In this document: positions 1 to 7,231 of the stretch, in pieces | Numbering within the stretch: position 1 is the stretch's first letter | How the letters are laid out: each line of letters begins with the position of its first letter | Assembly (NCBI RefSeq): GCF_032490495.1 | Contig: NZ_JAVYJB010000007.1 | Span: forward strand, 124,001 to 188,000 | Source of the DNA: Pilosibacter fragilis | GTDB lineage: Bacteria; Bacillota; Clostridia; Lachnospirales; Lachnospiraceae | Reading direction: 5' to 3' | DNA length: 64,000 nt | Program-made: the position numbers and the translations under genes | Notes under the pieces: model-generated | Seen by the model: only the letters and a program-made list of their open reading frames with translations | What the model was told of the DNA's origin: nothing | Databases searched by the model: none

Positions 1-840
1 TACGTACATGACGGCGTTTCCAAAGTATACGAGTGTAAGGCAAAGGGCGTATTCCGGAACCGGAAGATCAAGCCCCTTGTGGGCGACAATGTGGAGTTCG
101 ACGTGCTTTCTGAGGAGCAGAGCCTCGGAAACATCGTGGAGATCCTTCCGAGGGAGAACTCCCTGATCCGTCCGGCAGTGGCGAACATCGATCAGGCAAT
201 GATCGTGTTTGCCGTCGCTGACCCGGAACCGAATTTAAACCTTCTGGACCGCTTTCTGGTTACGATGGAAGCCCAGAATGTTCCGGTGGTGATCTGCTTT
301 AATAAGACAGATCTCGGAAAAGAGGGTGAGGCAGAACGACTTGCTGGAATCTATCGGGATGCCGGATATGATGTCCATCTGTCCTGTGCTCTGGCGGGGG
401 AAGGGATCGAGGCGATCCATGACCTCTTAAGGGGGAAGACAACGGCACTTGCCGGCCCGTCCGGTGTTGGAAAATCATCCCTGACAAACCGAATCCAGCC
501 GGAGGCGGAGATGGAGACGGGGGCCGTCAGTGAGAAGATCCGCAGGGGTCGCCATACCACAAGACATTCGGAGCTGTTCTTCGTCGAGAAGGAGACCTTC
601 GTGATGGACACGCCGGGCTTCAGCTCCATCTTTGTCGACAATATGAAGCCGGAAGAGTTAAAGGATTTCTTTCCGGAATTTGAGGCCTACGAGCCGGAAT
701 GCCGGTTTTTGGGCTGTGTCCATGTGGGAGAACGGGAGTGCGGCGTCAAGGAGGCCGTAAAAGCAGGAAAGATTGCGGATTCCCGGTATGAAAATTATCG
801 GCTGATCTATGAAGAACTGAAGAGTAAAAGGAGATATTAA
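1..840 (+). CDS. rsgA: Ribosome small subunit-dependent GTPase RsgA (5' partial)
   Basis: Circularly permuted GTPase that acts in late maturation of the 30S ribosomal subunit. The reading frame is open from base 1, so the start codon lies outside the window; the first visible residues belong to the N-terminal OB fold. The permuted GTPase order is visible: NKTD (G4) at 301-312 comes before the P-loop GPSGVGKS at 454-477 and the DTPG (G3) at 607-618. A C-terminal cysteine-rich zinc region follows (bases about 697-747). rpe starts 4 bp downstream and thiN follows, the usual Firmicutes order. The family assignment is secure; only the N-terminus is missing. Confidence 0.96.
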   Translation, partial: YVHDGVSKVYECKAKGVFRNRKIKPLVGDNVEFDVLSEEQSLGNIVEILPRENSLIRPAVANIDQAMIVFAVADPEPNLNLLDRFLVTMEAQNVPVVICFNKTDLGKEGEAERLAGIYRDAGYDVHLSCALAGEGIEAIHDLLRGKTTALAGPSGVGKSSLTNRIQPEAEMETGAVSEKIRRGRHTTRHSELFFVEKETFVMDTPGFSSIFVDNMKPEELKDFFPEFEAYEPECRFLGCVHVGERECGVKEAVKAGKIADSRYENYRLIYEELKSKRRY

Positions 841-844
841 GATC

Positions 845-1510
845 ATGTATATATTAGCGCCATCGATTCTTTCAGCAGACTTTTCAAAACTTGGTGAAGA
901 TGTAAAGACAGTTTCTGACGCGGGAGCGCAGTACATCCATCTGGATGTGATGGATGGAGCGTTTGTCCCGAGCATTTCCTTCGGTATGCCGGTGATCTCA
1001 TCCCTCAGAAAGACAACAGACCGTGTGTTTGATGTCCATATGATGGTGGAGGAGCCGGGAAGATATGTAAATGATGTCAGAAAGGCCGGCGCGGATATCA
1101 TCTGTGTCCATCAGGAAGCCTGTCTTCATCTGGACCGTACCATCAACCAGATCAAGGAGACCGGTGCCAGAGCAGCTGTTGCGTTAAACCCGGCAACTCC
1201 GGTCGAGACACTTTCCTGTATCTTAAAAGAAGCAGATATGTTTCTGATTATGTCCGTAAATCCGGGATTCGGAGGACAGAAGTTTATCCCGTATACGTTA
1301 GAGAAGATCAAAAAGCTCCGCGGCATGTTAGATGAGGCCGGACTCACCACCGATATTGAGGTGGACGGCGGCGTGAATGCGGCAAATGTCAGAGAGGTTC
1401 TCGATGCAGGCGCGAACGTGATCGTTGCGGGTTCCGCGGTGTTTAAGAACGATGCGGCAGCGAATACGAAGGAGTTCCTGAAGATCTTTGAGGAGTATTC
1501 CGCAAGATAA
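845..1510 (+). CDS. rpe: Ribulose-phosphate 3-epimerase
   Basis: Interconverts ribulose 5-phosphate and xylulose 5-phosphate in the pentose phosphate pathway; a cytosolic TIM barrel. The 221 residues match the usual family length. Signature segments are visible: HLDVMDG at residues 32-38 with metal ligand His32 and acid/base Asp34, His64 in VHMMVEEP, the phosphate loop VNPGFGGQ at 137-144, and the second catalytic Asp173 in EVDGG. The start follows AAAAGGAGATATTAAGATC. It lies 4 bp after rsgA and is probably in the same transcript. Confidence 0.97.
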   Translation: MYILAPSILSADFSKLGEDVKTVSDAGAQYIHLDVMDGAFVPSISFGMPVISSLRKTTDRVFDVHMMVEEPGRYVNDVRKAGADIICVHQEACLHLDRTINQIKETGARAAVALNPATPVETLSCILKEADMFLIMSVNPGFGGQKFIPYTLEKIKKLRGMLDEAGLTTDIEVDGGVNAANVREVLDAGANVIVAGSAVFKNDAAANTKEFLKIFEEYSAR

Positions 1511-1562
1511 GGGACCGCACCCGGCGTGAGGATGTGCCATGGATAGGGGAGAGGCAGATAAT

Positions 1563-2255
1563 ATGAATGCAGACAGAAGAGAAATGACGGATACCTGCCT
1601 GATCGTGTCGGGCGGACCGACGGACCGGAAATTTGCTGCGGAATTCGTGAAAAATCGGAAATATCCCTATGTGATCGCAGTGGACGCGGGTCTTGCCGTC
1701 TGCGAGGAGCTGGGGCTTGTGCCGGACCTTGCGGTGGGCGATTTTGATACCTTCGGGCTGGAACGGATGGAAGAACTCAGAAAGAAAGAGGGATGGGCGA
1801 CGGATGTCCATAAGCCGGAGAAGGATGAGACGGACACGGATCTTGCGGTCCGCTCCGCACTCCGGGCAGGGTTTCATACCGCCCATGTTCTGGGAGCCAC
1901 AGGGGGCAGGCTGGATCATGAGCTTTCCAATATCCATCTGATGCGGGCGGCGAAGGATGCAGGACTTTTCATGGAGATCTATGATGCAAAAAACCGTATC
2001 TTTCTCCTGACACCGGATGATGAGGAATATTCCGTTTTTTTGAAAGACCGGATCTACGGGAAATATGTCTCCTTTCTTCCGCTTACGGAGACCGTTCTTG
2101 GAATCACGCTGGATGGATTTAAATATCCGCTGCACAATAAGGACATCTCGATCTTAAAGGATCCCAGTCTCTGTGTCAGCAATGAGATTCCAGGGGAGCG
2201 GGCAAAGATCACATTCCGGAAAGGGATCCTGATCTGCGTGGAGTCAAGAGATTAA
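1563..2255 (+). CDS. thiN: Thiamine pyrophosphokinase
   Basis: Transfers pyrophosphate from ATP to thiamine to make thiamine diphosphate. Motifs of the family are visible: VGDFDTFG around residues 58-65, DETDTDLA at 88-95 and GATGGRLDHELSN at 111-123, together forming the metal, nucleotide and thiamine sites. An ATG at 1563 is preferred because GGGGAGAGG lies 7 bases before it; an in-frame ATG at 1539, adding 8 residues, is also possible. The gene closes the rsgA-rpe-thiN set. A vitamin-transport S component and a pyridoxal kinase follow, so this end of the window groups cofactor salvage genes. Confidence 0.93.
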   Translation: MNADRREMTDTCLIVSGGPTDRKFAAEFVKNRKYPYVIAVDAGLAVCEELGLVPDLAVGDFDTFGLERMEELRKKEGWATDVHKPEKDETDTDLAVRSALRAGFHTAHVLGATGGRLDHELSNIHLMRAAKDAGLFMEIYDAKNRIFLLTPDDEEYSVFLKDRIYGKYVSFLPLTETVLGITLDGFKYPLHNKDISILKDPSLCVSNEIPGERAKITFRKGILICVESRD

Positions 2256-2520
2256 AGAGAACACCGCGTGAAAATATCAGCGTGAAAAAGCAAAAAAGAA
2301 GGATGATATACGTTGCAGTCTGCAATGTTGCGGCGAGGAAAACAGACTGGACTGTATAAAAAAAACAAAACTGGACATTTCATACAATCCACTCGCATGC
2401 TACCATGGGTATCAGGATGACGGAAAGGCTTTCCGGATGATCCATTCAGAAATCCTTGAACCGATTATGAAAATATGAACGGTTCTGCCTGTCAATAACA
2501 CACGAGGGGAGATTTTACTT
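2256..2520 (+). other. Intergenic stretch between thiN and the ECF S component
   Basis: 265 bases without a recognised gene. One + frame (2272-2475, stop TGA at 2476) stays open for 68 codons and reads like protein, but it has no plausible start codon and no ribosome binding site. I looked for a TPP or other vitamin riboswitch upstream of the transporter and did not recognise one. The ribosome binding site of the next gene (GAGGGGAG) ends this stretch. Confidence 0.5.
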
Positions 2521-3105
2521 ATGAAAGAAAAGAATGGGCAGTTAATGAAAATTGCGCAGGCTGGCCTGATGGCGGCGCTCTGCTATATCGGATATGCCGT
2601 GTTCCCGGCGATCTCAGCCAGCGGAACGAAGATCCATATCGGAAACGCATTTGTTGTGCTTTCCGCATATCTTCTCGGCGGCGTTTACGGTGGACTTTCC
2701 GGTGCTGTTGGCTTATCCATTGCTGATATCGTTGGCGGCTATGCGGCATCTGCACCGAGAACTTTTATCACAAAGCTTGTGATCGGTCTCATCGTAGGCT
2801 TCGTTGCCCACAGGATCGCAAAGCTTTCCGATGAACATGACCATGCCTATGTGATCCGCTGGTCTGCGATCGCGGCTGTCTGTGGTCTCGGTTTTAACTG
2901 CTTCTTTGAGCCGGCATTAAAGTATGTATGGTATACCTTATTATTCCCGAACGCTGATAAAGCAGCATCTGCGATCAAAGCGCTGATAGCGATCACAACG
3001 TACACCACGATCATCAACGCGGTGATCAACTCCGTGATTGCAGTCGTCCTTTATGCGGCGCTTCGCCCGGCGTTAAAACGAGCTGGTTTTTTAGCTGCTC
3101 AGTAG
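2521..3105 (+). CDS. ECF transporter S component, probably for a B-group vitamin
   Basis: A 194-residue integral membrane protein with about six hydrophobic segments, a short charged N-terminus (MKEKNGQLMK) and the small-residue-rich helices typical of substrate-binding S components of energy-coupling factor transporters. Such proteins work with a shared EcfA-EcfA'-EcfT module encoded elsewhere. The substrate cannot be read from sequence; a pyridoxal kinase gene lies 211 bp downstream and thiN upstream, so a vitamin B6 compound (PdxU-like) or a thiamine precursor are the leading options. The last four codons and the stop lie in sequence matching the end of a repeat element (3091-3195), so the natural C-terminus may have been altered. 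Confidence 0.8.
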   Translation: MKEKNGQLMKIAQAGLMAALCYIGYAVFPAISASGTKIHIGNAFVVLSAYLLGGVYGGLSGAVGLSIADIVGGYAASAPRTFITKLVIGLIVGFVAHRIAKLSDEHDHAYVIRWSAIAAVCGLGFNCFFEPALKYVWYTLLFPNADKAASAIKALIAITTYTTIINAVINSVIAVVLYAALRPALKRAGFLAAQ

Positions 3106-3195
3106 GTCTGCACACTTGTTGCGCTGACCGTAAAAAAAGAATAGGCTGGAAGTCAAAAATCCCATCGACGCAGTCGATTTGGGATGGATTTTAAA
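3091..3195 (+). repeat. Degenerate copy A of the IS66-type MITE
   Basis: Matches the left end and central hairpin of the intact copy at 25965-26097, starting with a degenerate terminal repeat (TTAGCTGCTCAGTA against GTAACTGTTCAGTA). The hairpin AAAAATCCC ... GGGATGGATTTT is kept. The right end of the element is not recognisable. The left end supplies the stop codon of the ECF S component gene. Confidence 0.75.
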
Positions 3196-3316
3196 ACTAA
3201 GAAAAATAAATTCTGCAGTGTAACATAGATGTTGCTGTATCGCATGTGGACAATAAAAAATTCTACTTGTGAGCAGCAAATATACTGCGGAAGCAGGAAG
3301 ATTGGAAGATAAATTC

Positions 3317-4144
3317 ATGCAGAAGAAAATTGCTGTGATCAATGATCTTTCAGGTTATGGCCGCTGTTCATTAACAGTGGCTATTCCTGTTTTATCCGCG
3401 ATGGGTCATCAGTGCTGTCCGATACCGACGGCGATCCTTTCAAACCATACGGAATTTCCGGTTTACTTTTTCGATGACTATACGGAAAAAATGACCACGT
3501 ATACGGACAAATGGAAAGAACTTGGACTTTCCTTTGACGCGATCGCAACGGGATTTCTTGGGTCGGAGGCCCAGATCGGGATCGTCATGGAGATCGTTCA
3601 GAAATTAAAGGCAGAGAAAACGTTTGTTGTTGTGGATCCGGTGATGGGAGACCATGGACATGCCTATGAGACTTATACACCGGAGATGTGCGAGCAGATG
3701 AAGGAACTTGTCTGCATGGCGGATGTTGTTCTTCCGAATGTGACGGAGTGCTGTATCCTCACGGATACTCCATACAGGGAGGAAAACTGGACGAGAAAAG
3801 AACTCTTAAATATGGCGATGATGCTGCGGCTCATGGGCGCGAAATCTGTGGTCATCACAGGAGTGCGGGAGGGAAGCTGCTACACCAATGTGGTTCTGGA
3901 GCAGGGACAGTACGATGCAAAATTTATCCGGACAAGGTCCTCCGGTGGAGAGCGTCCGGGAACCGGAGATGTATTTTCCTCTGTTGTGGCGGGCGCGTTA
4001 TTAAACGGGAAGTCCCTCCCGGAGGCGGTGAGCCAGGCAGCAGGATTCGTAAAAGAGTGCATAAAAGTCTCCGATGAGGAGCAGATCCCTCACGCGAACG
4101 GTGTTTGTTTTGAGAAGATTCTTGGTAAACTGATAAAAAAGTAG
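3317..4144 (+). CDS. pdxY: Pyridoxal/pyridoxamine kinase, PfkB-ribokinase fold
   Basis: Phosphorylates pyridoxal-type B6 vitamers with ATP for salvage to pyridoxal 5'-phosphate. The 275-residue product starts with the family N-terminus INDLSGYGRCSLT and has DPVMGDHG in the centre and the anion-hole and catalytic motif GTGD at residues 215-218. The ATG at 3317 is chosen because the conserved N-terminal strand begins at once and a GGAAG lies 10 bases upstream; a GTG at 3269 would add 16 unrelated residues. Its neighbour, the ECF S component, could import the substrate; that link is inference. Confidence 0.9.
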   Translation: MQKKIAVINDLSGYGRCSLTVAIPVLSAMGHQCCPIPTAILSNHTEFPVYFFDDYTEKMTTYTDKWKELGLSFDAIATGFLGSEAQIGIVMEIVQKLKAEKTFVVVDPVMGDHGHAYETYTPEMCEQMKELVCMADVVLPNVTECCILTDTPYREENWTRKELLNMAMMLRLMGAKSVVITGVREGSCYTNVVLEQGQYDAKFIRTRSSGGERPGTGDVFSSVVAGALLNGKSLPEAVSQAAGFVKECIKVSDEEQIPHANGVCFEKILGKLIKK

Positions 4145-4227
4145 GAGAAATCCCCTTCCTTTTCTCAGCAAAATATGATATATTTTTACCAAAGCGTGTT
4201 TTTACACGGCAATAAGGAGAAAAGCTC

Positions 4228-5508
4228 ATGTTAGATTTAAGATTTGTAAGAGAAAATCCGGAAATCGTAAAGCAGAATATCCGGAATAAATTCCAGGACG
4301 CGAAGCTTCCGTTAGTAGACGAAGTGATCGAACTGGACGAGGAGAACAGAAAAGTAAAGAAGGAGGCTGATGACCTCCGCGCGAGCAGAAATAAGATCTC
4401 CAAGCAGATCGGTGCATTGATGGGACAGGGCAAGAAGGAAGAAGCTGAGGAAGTTAAGAAACAGGTTACAGCAGCTTCCGACCACCTTGCTGAGCTGGAG
4501 GAGAAAGAAAAAGATCTCGAGGAGCGCATCAAGAAGATCATGATGACGATCCCGAATATCATCGACCCGTCCGTACCGATCGGCAAAGATGACAGCGAGA
4601 ACGTAGAAGTTCAGAAGTACGGTGATCCGGTCGTTCCGGATTTTGAGATCCCGTACCACACAGAGATCATGGAGAAATTTAACGGCATCGATCTTGATTC
4701 CGCAAGAAGAGTTGCCGGCAATGGTTTCTACTATTTAATGGGTGATATCGCGAGACTTCACTCTGCAGTGATCGCATACGCGCGAGATTTCATGATCGAC
4801 CGTGGATTCACGTACTGTGTACCGCCGTTTATGATCCGCAGTGATGTTGTTACAGGTGTTATGAGCTTCGCTGAGATGGACGCTATGATGTACAAGATCG
4901 AGGGTGAGGATCTCTACCTGATCGGTACAAGTGAGCACTCCATGATCGGTAAATTCATCGACCAGATCATTCCGGAAGAGGAACTTCCGAAGACCTTAAC
5001 AAGCTATTCTCCGTGCTTCCGTAAGGAGAAGGGTGCGCACGGCATCGAGGAGCGCGGCGTATACCGTATCCACCAGTTTGAGAAGCAGGAGATGATCGTT
5101 GTCTGCAAGCCGGAAGAATCCAAGATGTGGTTCGACAAGTTATGGCAGAACACGGTAGATCTGTTCCGTTCCATGGATATCCCGGTTCGTACCTTAGAGT
5201 GCTGCTCCGGTGACCTTGCTGACCTGAAGGTTAAATCTGTTGACGTTGAGGCCTGGTCTCCGAGACAGAAGAAGTACTTTGAGGTAGGAAGCTGCTCCAA
5301 CCTTGGTGACGCTCAGGCAAGACGTTTAAGAATCCGTGTAAACGGACCGGATGGAAAGAAATATTTCGCACATACCTTAAATAACACAGTTGTAGCCCCG
5401 CCGAGAATGTTAATCGCTTTCCTTGAGAACAACTTACAGGCAGACGGTTCTGTAAGAATTCCGGAAGTATTAAGACCGTATATGGGCGGAAAGACAGAGA
5501 TCAAATAA
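4228..5508 (+). CDS. serS: Seryl-tRNA synthetase
   Basis: Charges tRNA-Ser with serine; class II synthetase of 426 residues, the usual length. The N-terminal third (roughly residues 30-105) is the charged coiled coil that grips the tRNA long arm. Motif 2 is visible as the FRKEKGAHG...RIHQFEKQEM segment and motif 3 as the arginine-containing GDAQARRLRIR segment. The start follows AATAAGGAGAAAAGCTC. The 83-bp gap upstream is too short for a T-box leader. A good intrinsic terminator follows at 5521-5555, so this is probably a single-gene unit or the end of one. Confidence 0.98.
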   Translation: MLDLRFVRENPEIVKQNIRNKFQDAKLPLVDEVIELDEENRKVKKEADDLRASRNKISKQIGALMGQGKKEEAEEVKKQVTAASDHLAELEEKEKDLEERIKKIMMTIPNIIDPSVPIGKDDSENVEVQKYGDPVVPDFEIPYHTEIMEKFNGIDLDSARRVAGNGFYYLMGDIARLHSAVIAYARDFMIDRGFTYCVPPFMIRSDVVTGVMSFAEMDAMMYKIEGEDLYLIGTSEHSMIGKFIDQIIPEEELPKTLTSYSPCFRKEKGAHGIEERGVYRIHQFEKQEMIVVCKPEESKMWFDKLWQNTVDLFRSMDIPVRTLECCSGDLADLKVKSVDVEAWSPRQKKYFEVGSCSNLGDAQARRLRIRVNGPDGKKYFAHTLNNTVVAPPRMLIAFLENNLQADGSVRIPEVLRPYMGGKTEIK

Positions 5509-5520
5509 ATAAGGATTTGT

Positions 5521-5555
5521 AAAGCTGTGGCGATTCATATTGTCACAGCTTTTTC
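5521..5555 (+). terminator. Intrinsic terminator of serS
   Basis: AAAGCTGTG pairs with CACAGCTTT around a 14-base loop and runs into TTTTT. It separates serS from the downstream phospholipase-like gene and the cobalamin cluster. Confidence 0.85.
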
Positions 5556-5635
5556 AGTTGCAGGACAGATCCGGAAACTGACAGAATAACCGGGATTTTT
5601 GTCACGCAGAGCATATTACGAAGGAGATGAGATCC

Positions 5636-6439
5636 ATGCCGGCAGCATTTGCGCATGATCTATACGGGAGAAAAGTATATATGGAGGCTGATCCGGTCAT
5701 TAAACGGATCATAAAGAAGGAGCGGTACTGCTTCCTTTTAGGGGTCCACGGGCCGGATATCCTGTTCTTTTACAAGGCACTTGGAAAAAACAAGGTAAAC
5801 CAGAAAGGCGTGCGGATGCACGGCGAACCTGCTGCAAAGCTCATGGAACGTGGCCGGATGCTGGTACGAGAGGCCGAGACAAAGGACGAGAGAGACGAGA
5901 TGATCGCGTATCTCATGGGTGTCGCCTGCCATTTCAGCCTCGACAACCGCGTCCACGCTTACGTGAATGCAGAGGAGAAACGGACCGGGATCACCCACGC
6001 GGAGATCGAGACGGAACTGGAGCGAAGACTTTTGGAGCGGGAACATATGCGCCCGCTGCACTCGAACCTCACCTGTCATTTAAAGATCACAGCCCAGACC
6101 GTGCGGGCCTCATCGAGGCTTTTCGATGAAGATCCCATCAAGGTGGCAAAGGCGATCATGAGTTTTCGGACCATGAACCGTCTGTTTATCAACTCGAGTG
6201 AGAGGACGAAAAGGCTCTGCTGCTTCCTCCTGCGTTTTACAGGAAGCTATGGGGTCATTCACGGCATGTTTATGAGGAAACAGCCAACGCCGGGCTGTGA
6301 GGCCATCACAGACCACCTGGAGCGTGAATTTAATGAGGCAGTCCCTAAAGGAGCAGAACTTTTAAGCGATCTGCTTACATACCTGAGAGGAAAAGGACCG
6401 ATGCCGGAAATCTTTCAGGGGAATTTTAACGGAGAATAG
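5636..6439 (+). CDS. Zinc-dependent phospholipase C family protein
   Basis: A 267-residue protein of the zinc-dependent phospholipase C / S1-P1 nuclease-like fold. Potential metal ligands are spaced as in the family: His7, His38 and Asp41 (VHGPD), His62, His99, Asp103 and His107 (HFSLDNRVH). No signal peptide is visible, so unlike secreted clostridial toxins of this fold it is probably cytosolic, and phospholipase activity is unproven. Start 5636 sits 9 bases after AAGGAG; the in-frame ATG at 5627 lies almost inside that site. The cobalamin cluster starts 96 bp downstream with no terminator between, so the two may share a transcript. Confidence 0.85.
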   Translation: MPAAFAHDLYGRKVYMEADPVIKRIIKKERYCFLLGVHGPDILFFYKALGKNKVNQKGVRMHGEPAAKLMERGRMLVREAETKDERDEMIAYLMGVACHFSLDNRVHAYVNAEEKRTGITHAEIETELERRLLEREHMRPLHSNLTCHLKITAQTVRASSRLFDEDPIKVAKAIMSFRTMNRLFINSSERTKRLCCFLLRFTGSYGVIHGMFMRKQPTPGCEAITDHLEREFNEAVPKGAELLSDLLTYLRGKGPMPEIFQGNFNGE

Positions 6440-6443
6440 AGAT

Positions 6444-6501
6444 GTGCGGCAGAATCTGAAGGCAGATTGCATGTCAGCCGGAAAGGCTGGTAAGGCTGCA
6501 C
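6444..6501 (+). ncRNA. Candidate three-way-junction RNA before cbiL
   Basis: An outer stem of 7 pairs (GTGCGGC at 6444-6450 with GCTGCAC at 6495-6501, one G-U) encloses two 5-bp hairpins: AATCT/AGATT at 6453-6468 and CAGCC/GGCTG at 6475-6489. It ends 34 bases before the cbiL start. It carries no cobalamin-riboswitch B12 box and matches no riboswitch class I know. The fold was found by eye. Confidence 0.35.
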
Positions 6502-6535
6502 AGAATTGAAGAAACAGGACATAAAGGAGAACAAC

Positions 6536-7228
6536 ATGCAGGGAAAGATCTATGGAATCGGAGTGGGACCGGGGGACCCGGAACTCATGACATTAAAGGC
6601 AGCGCGCCTGCTCCGGGAGGCGGATGTGATCGCGATTCCTGGAAAAGAAAAGGAGACATGTACCGCATATCAGATCGCTCTGGGGGCGGTCCCTGAGATC
6701 GATGAAAAGGAGATCATCCCTGTGGTATTCCCGATGACGAAGAACGAGTCGGTGCTGAAGGAGAGCCATGAGGCGGCGGTGAAGAGCCTGTCAGCCCTCA
6801 TGGATCAGGGAAAGACCGTGGCGTTTTTGACACTGGGGGATGTGACGGTCTATTCCACATATGGCTATGTCCATAAAAAGCTTCTGGCTCTGGGATACGA
6901 GTCTGTCCTGATTAACGGAGTCCCGTCTTTCTGCGCGGCGGCGGCAAAGCTCGGGATCTCTCTGGGGGAGAAGGCGGAGTCCATCCATATCCTGCCGGGC
7001 TCCTATCCGGTGAAGGATGGGCTGAAGCTTTCAGGGACAAAGATCTTGATGAAATCCGGGAAAAAGATCGCGGATGTGAAGCGGGAGCTTCTTCTCACGG
7101 AGTGTCCTGCCTGGATGGTGGAAAATTGTGGGATGGAGGGTGAGCGGCTGATACGGAGTGCCGCGGATATCCCGGAGGACGCGGGATATTATTCCCTTAT
7201 TATCGCAAAAGACAGGGAGGAACGGTAA
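6536..7228 (+). CDS. cbiL: Cobalt-factor II / precorrin-2 C20-methyltransferase
   Basis: SAM-dependent methyltransferase that adds the C-20 methyl group in corrin ring synthesis. The 230 residues start with the tetrapyrrole methylase signature YGIGVGPGDPELMT at 6-19, followed by the family's LGDVTVYSTY and a VPSFCAAAAKLG segment. ATG 6536 is placed 6 bases after AAAGGAG. It is the first recognisable corrin gene of a cluster running to 24043. With cbiD, cbiF, cbiH and cbiC it points to the oxygen-independent, early cobalt insertion route. The gap to the next gene is 3 bp. Confidence 0.93.
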   Translation: MQGKIYGIGVGPGDPELMTLKAARLLREADVIAIPGKEKETCTAYQIALGAVPEIDEKEIIPVVFPMTKNESVLKESHEAAVKSLSALMDQGKTVAFLTLGDVTVYSTYGYVHKKLLALGYESVLINGVPSFCAAAAKLGISLGEKAESIHILPGSYPVKDGLKLSGTKILMKSGKKIADVKRELLLTECPAWMVENCGMEGERLIRSAADIPEDAGYYSLIIAKDREER

Positions 7229-7231
7229 AGG

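Noticed and set aside
4145..4227. T-box riboswitch before serS
   Set aside because: Only 83 bases are available and no T-box or specifier structure is visible.
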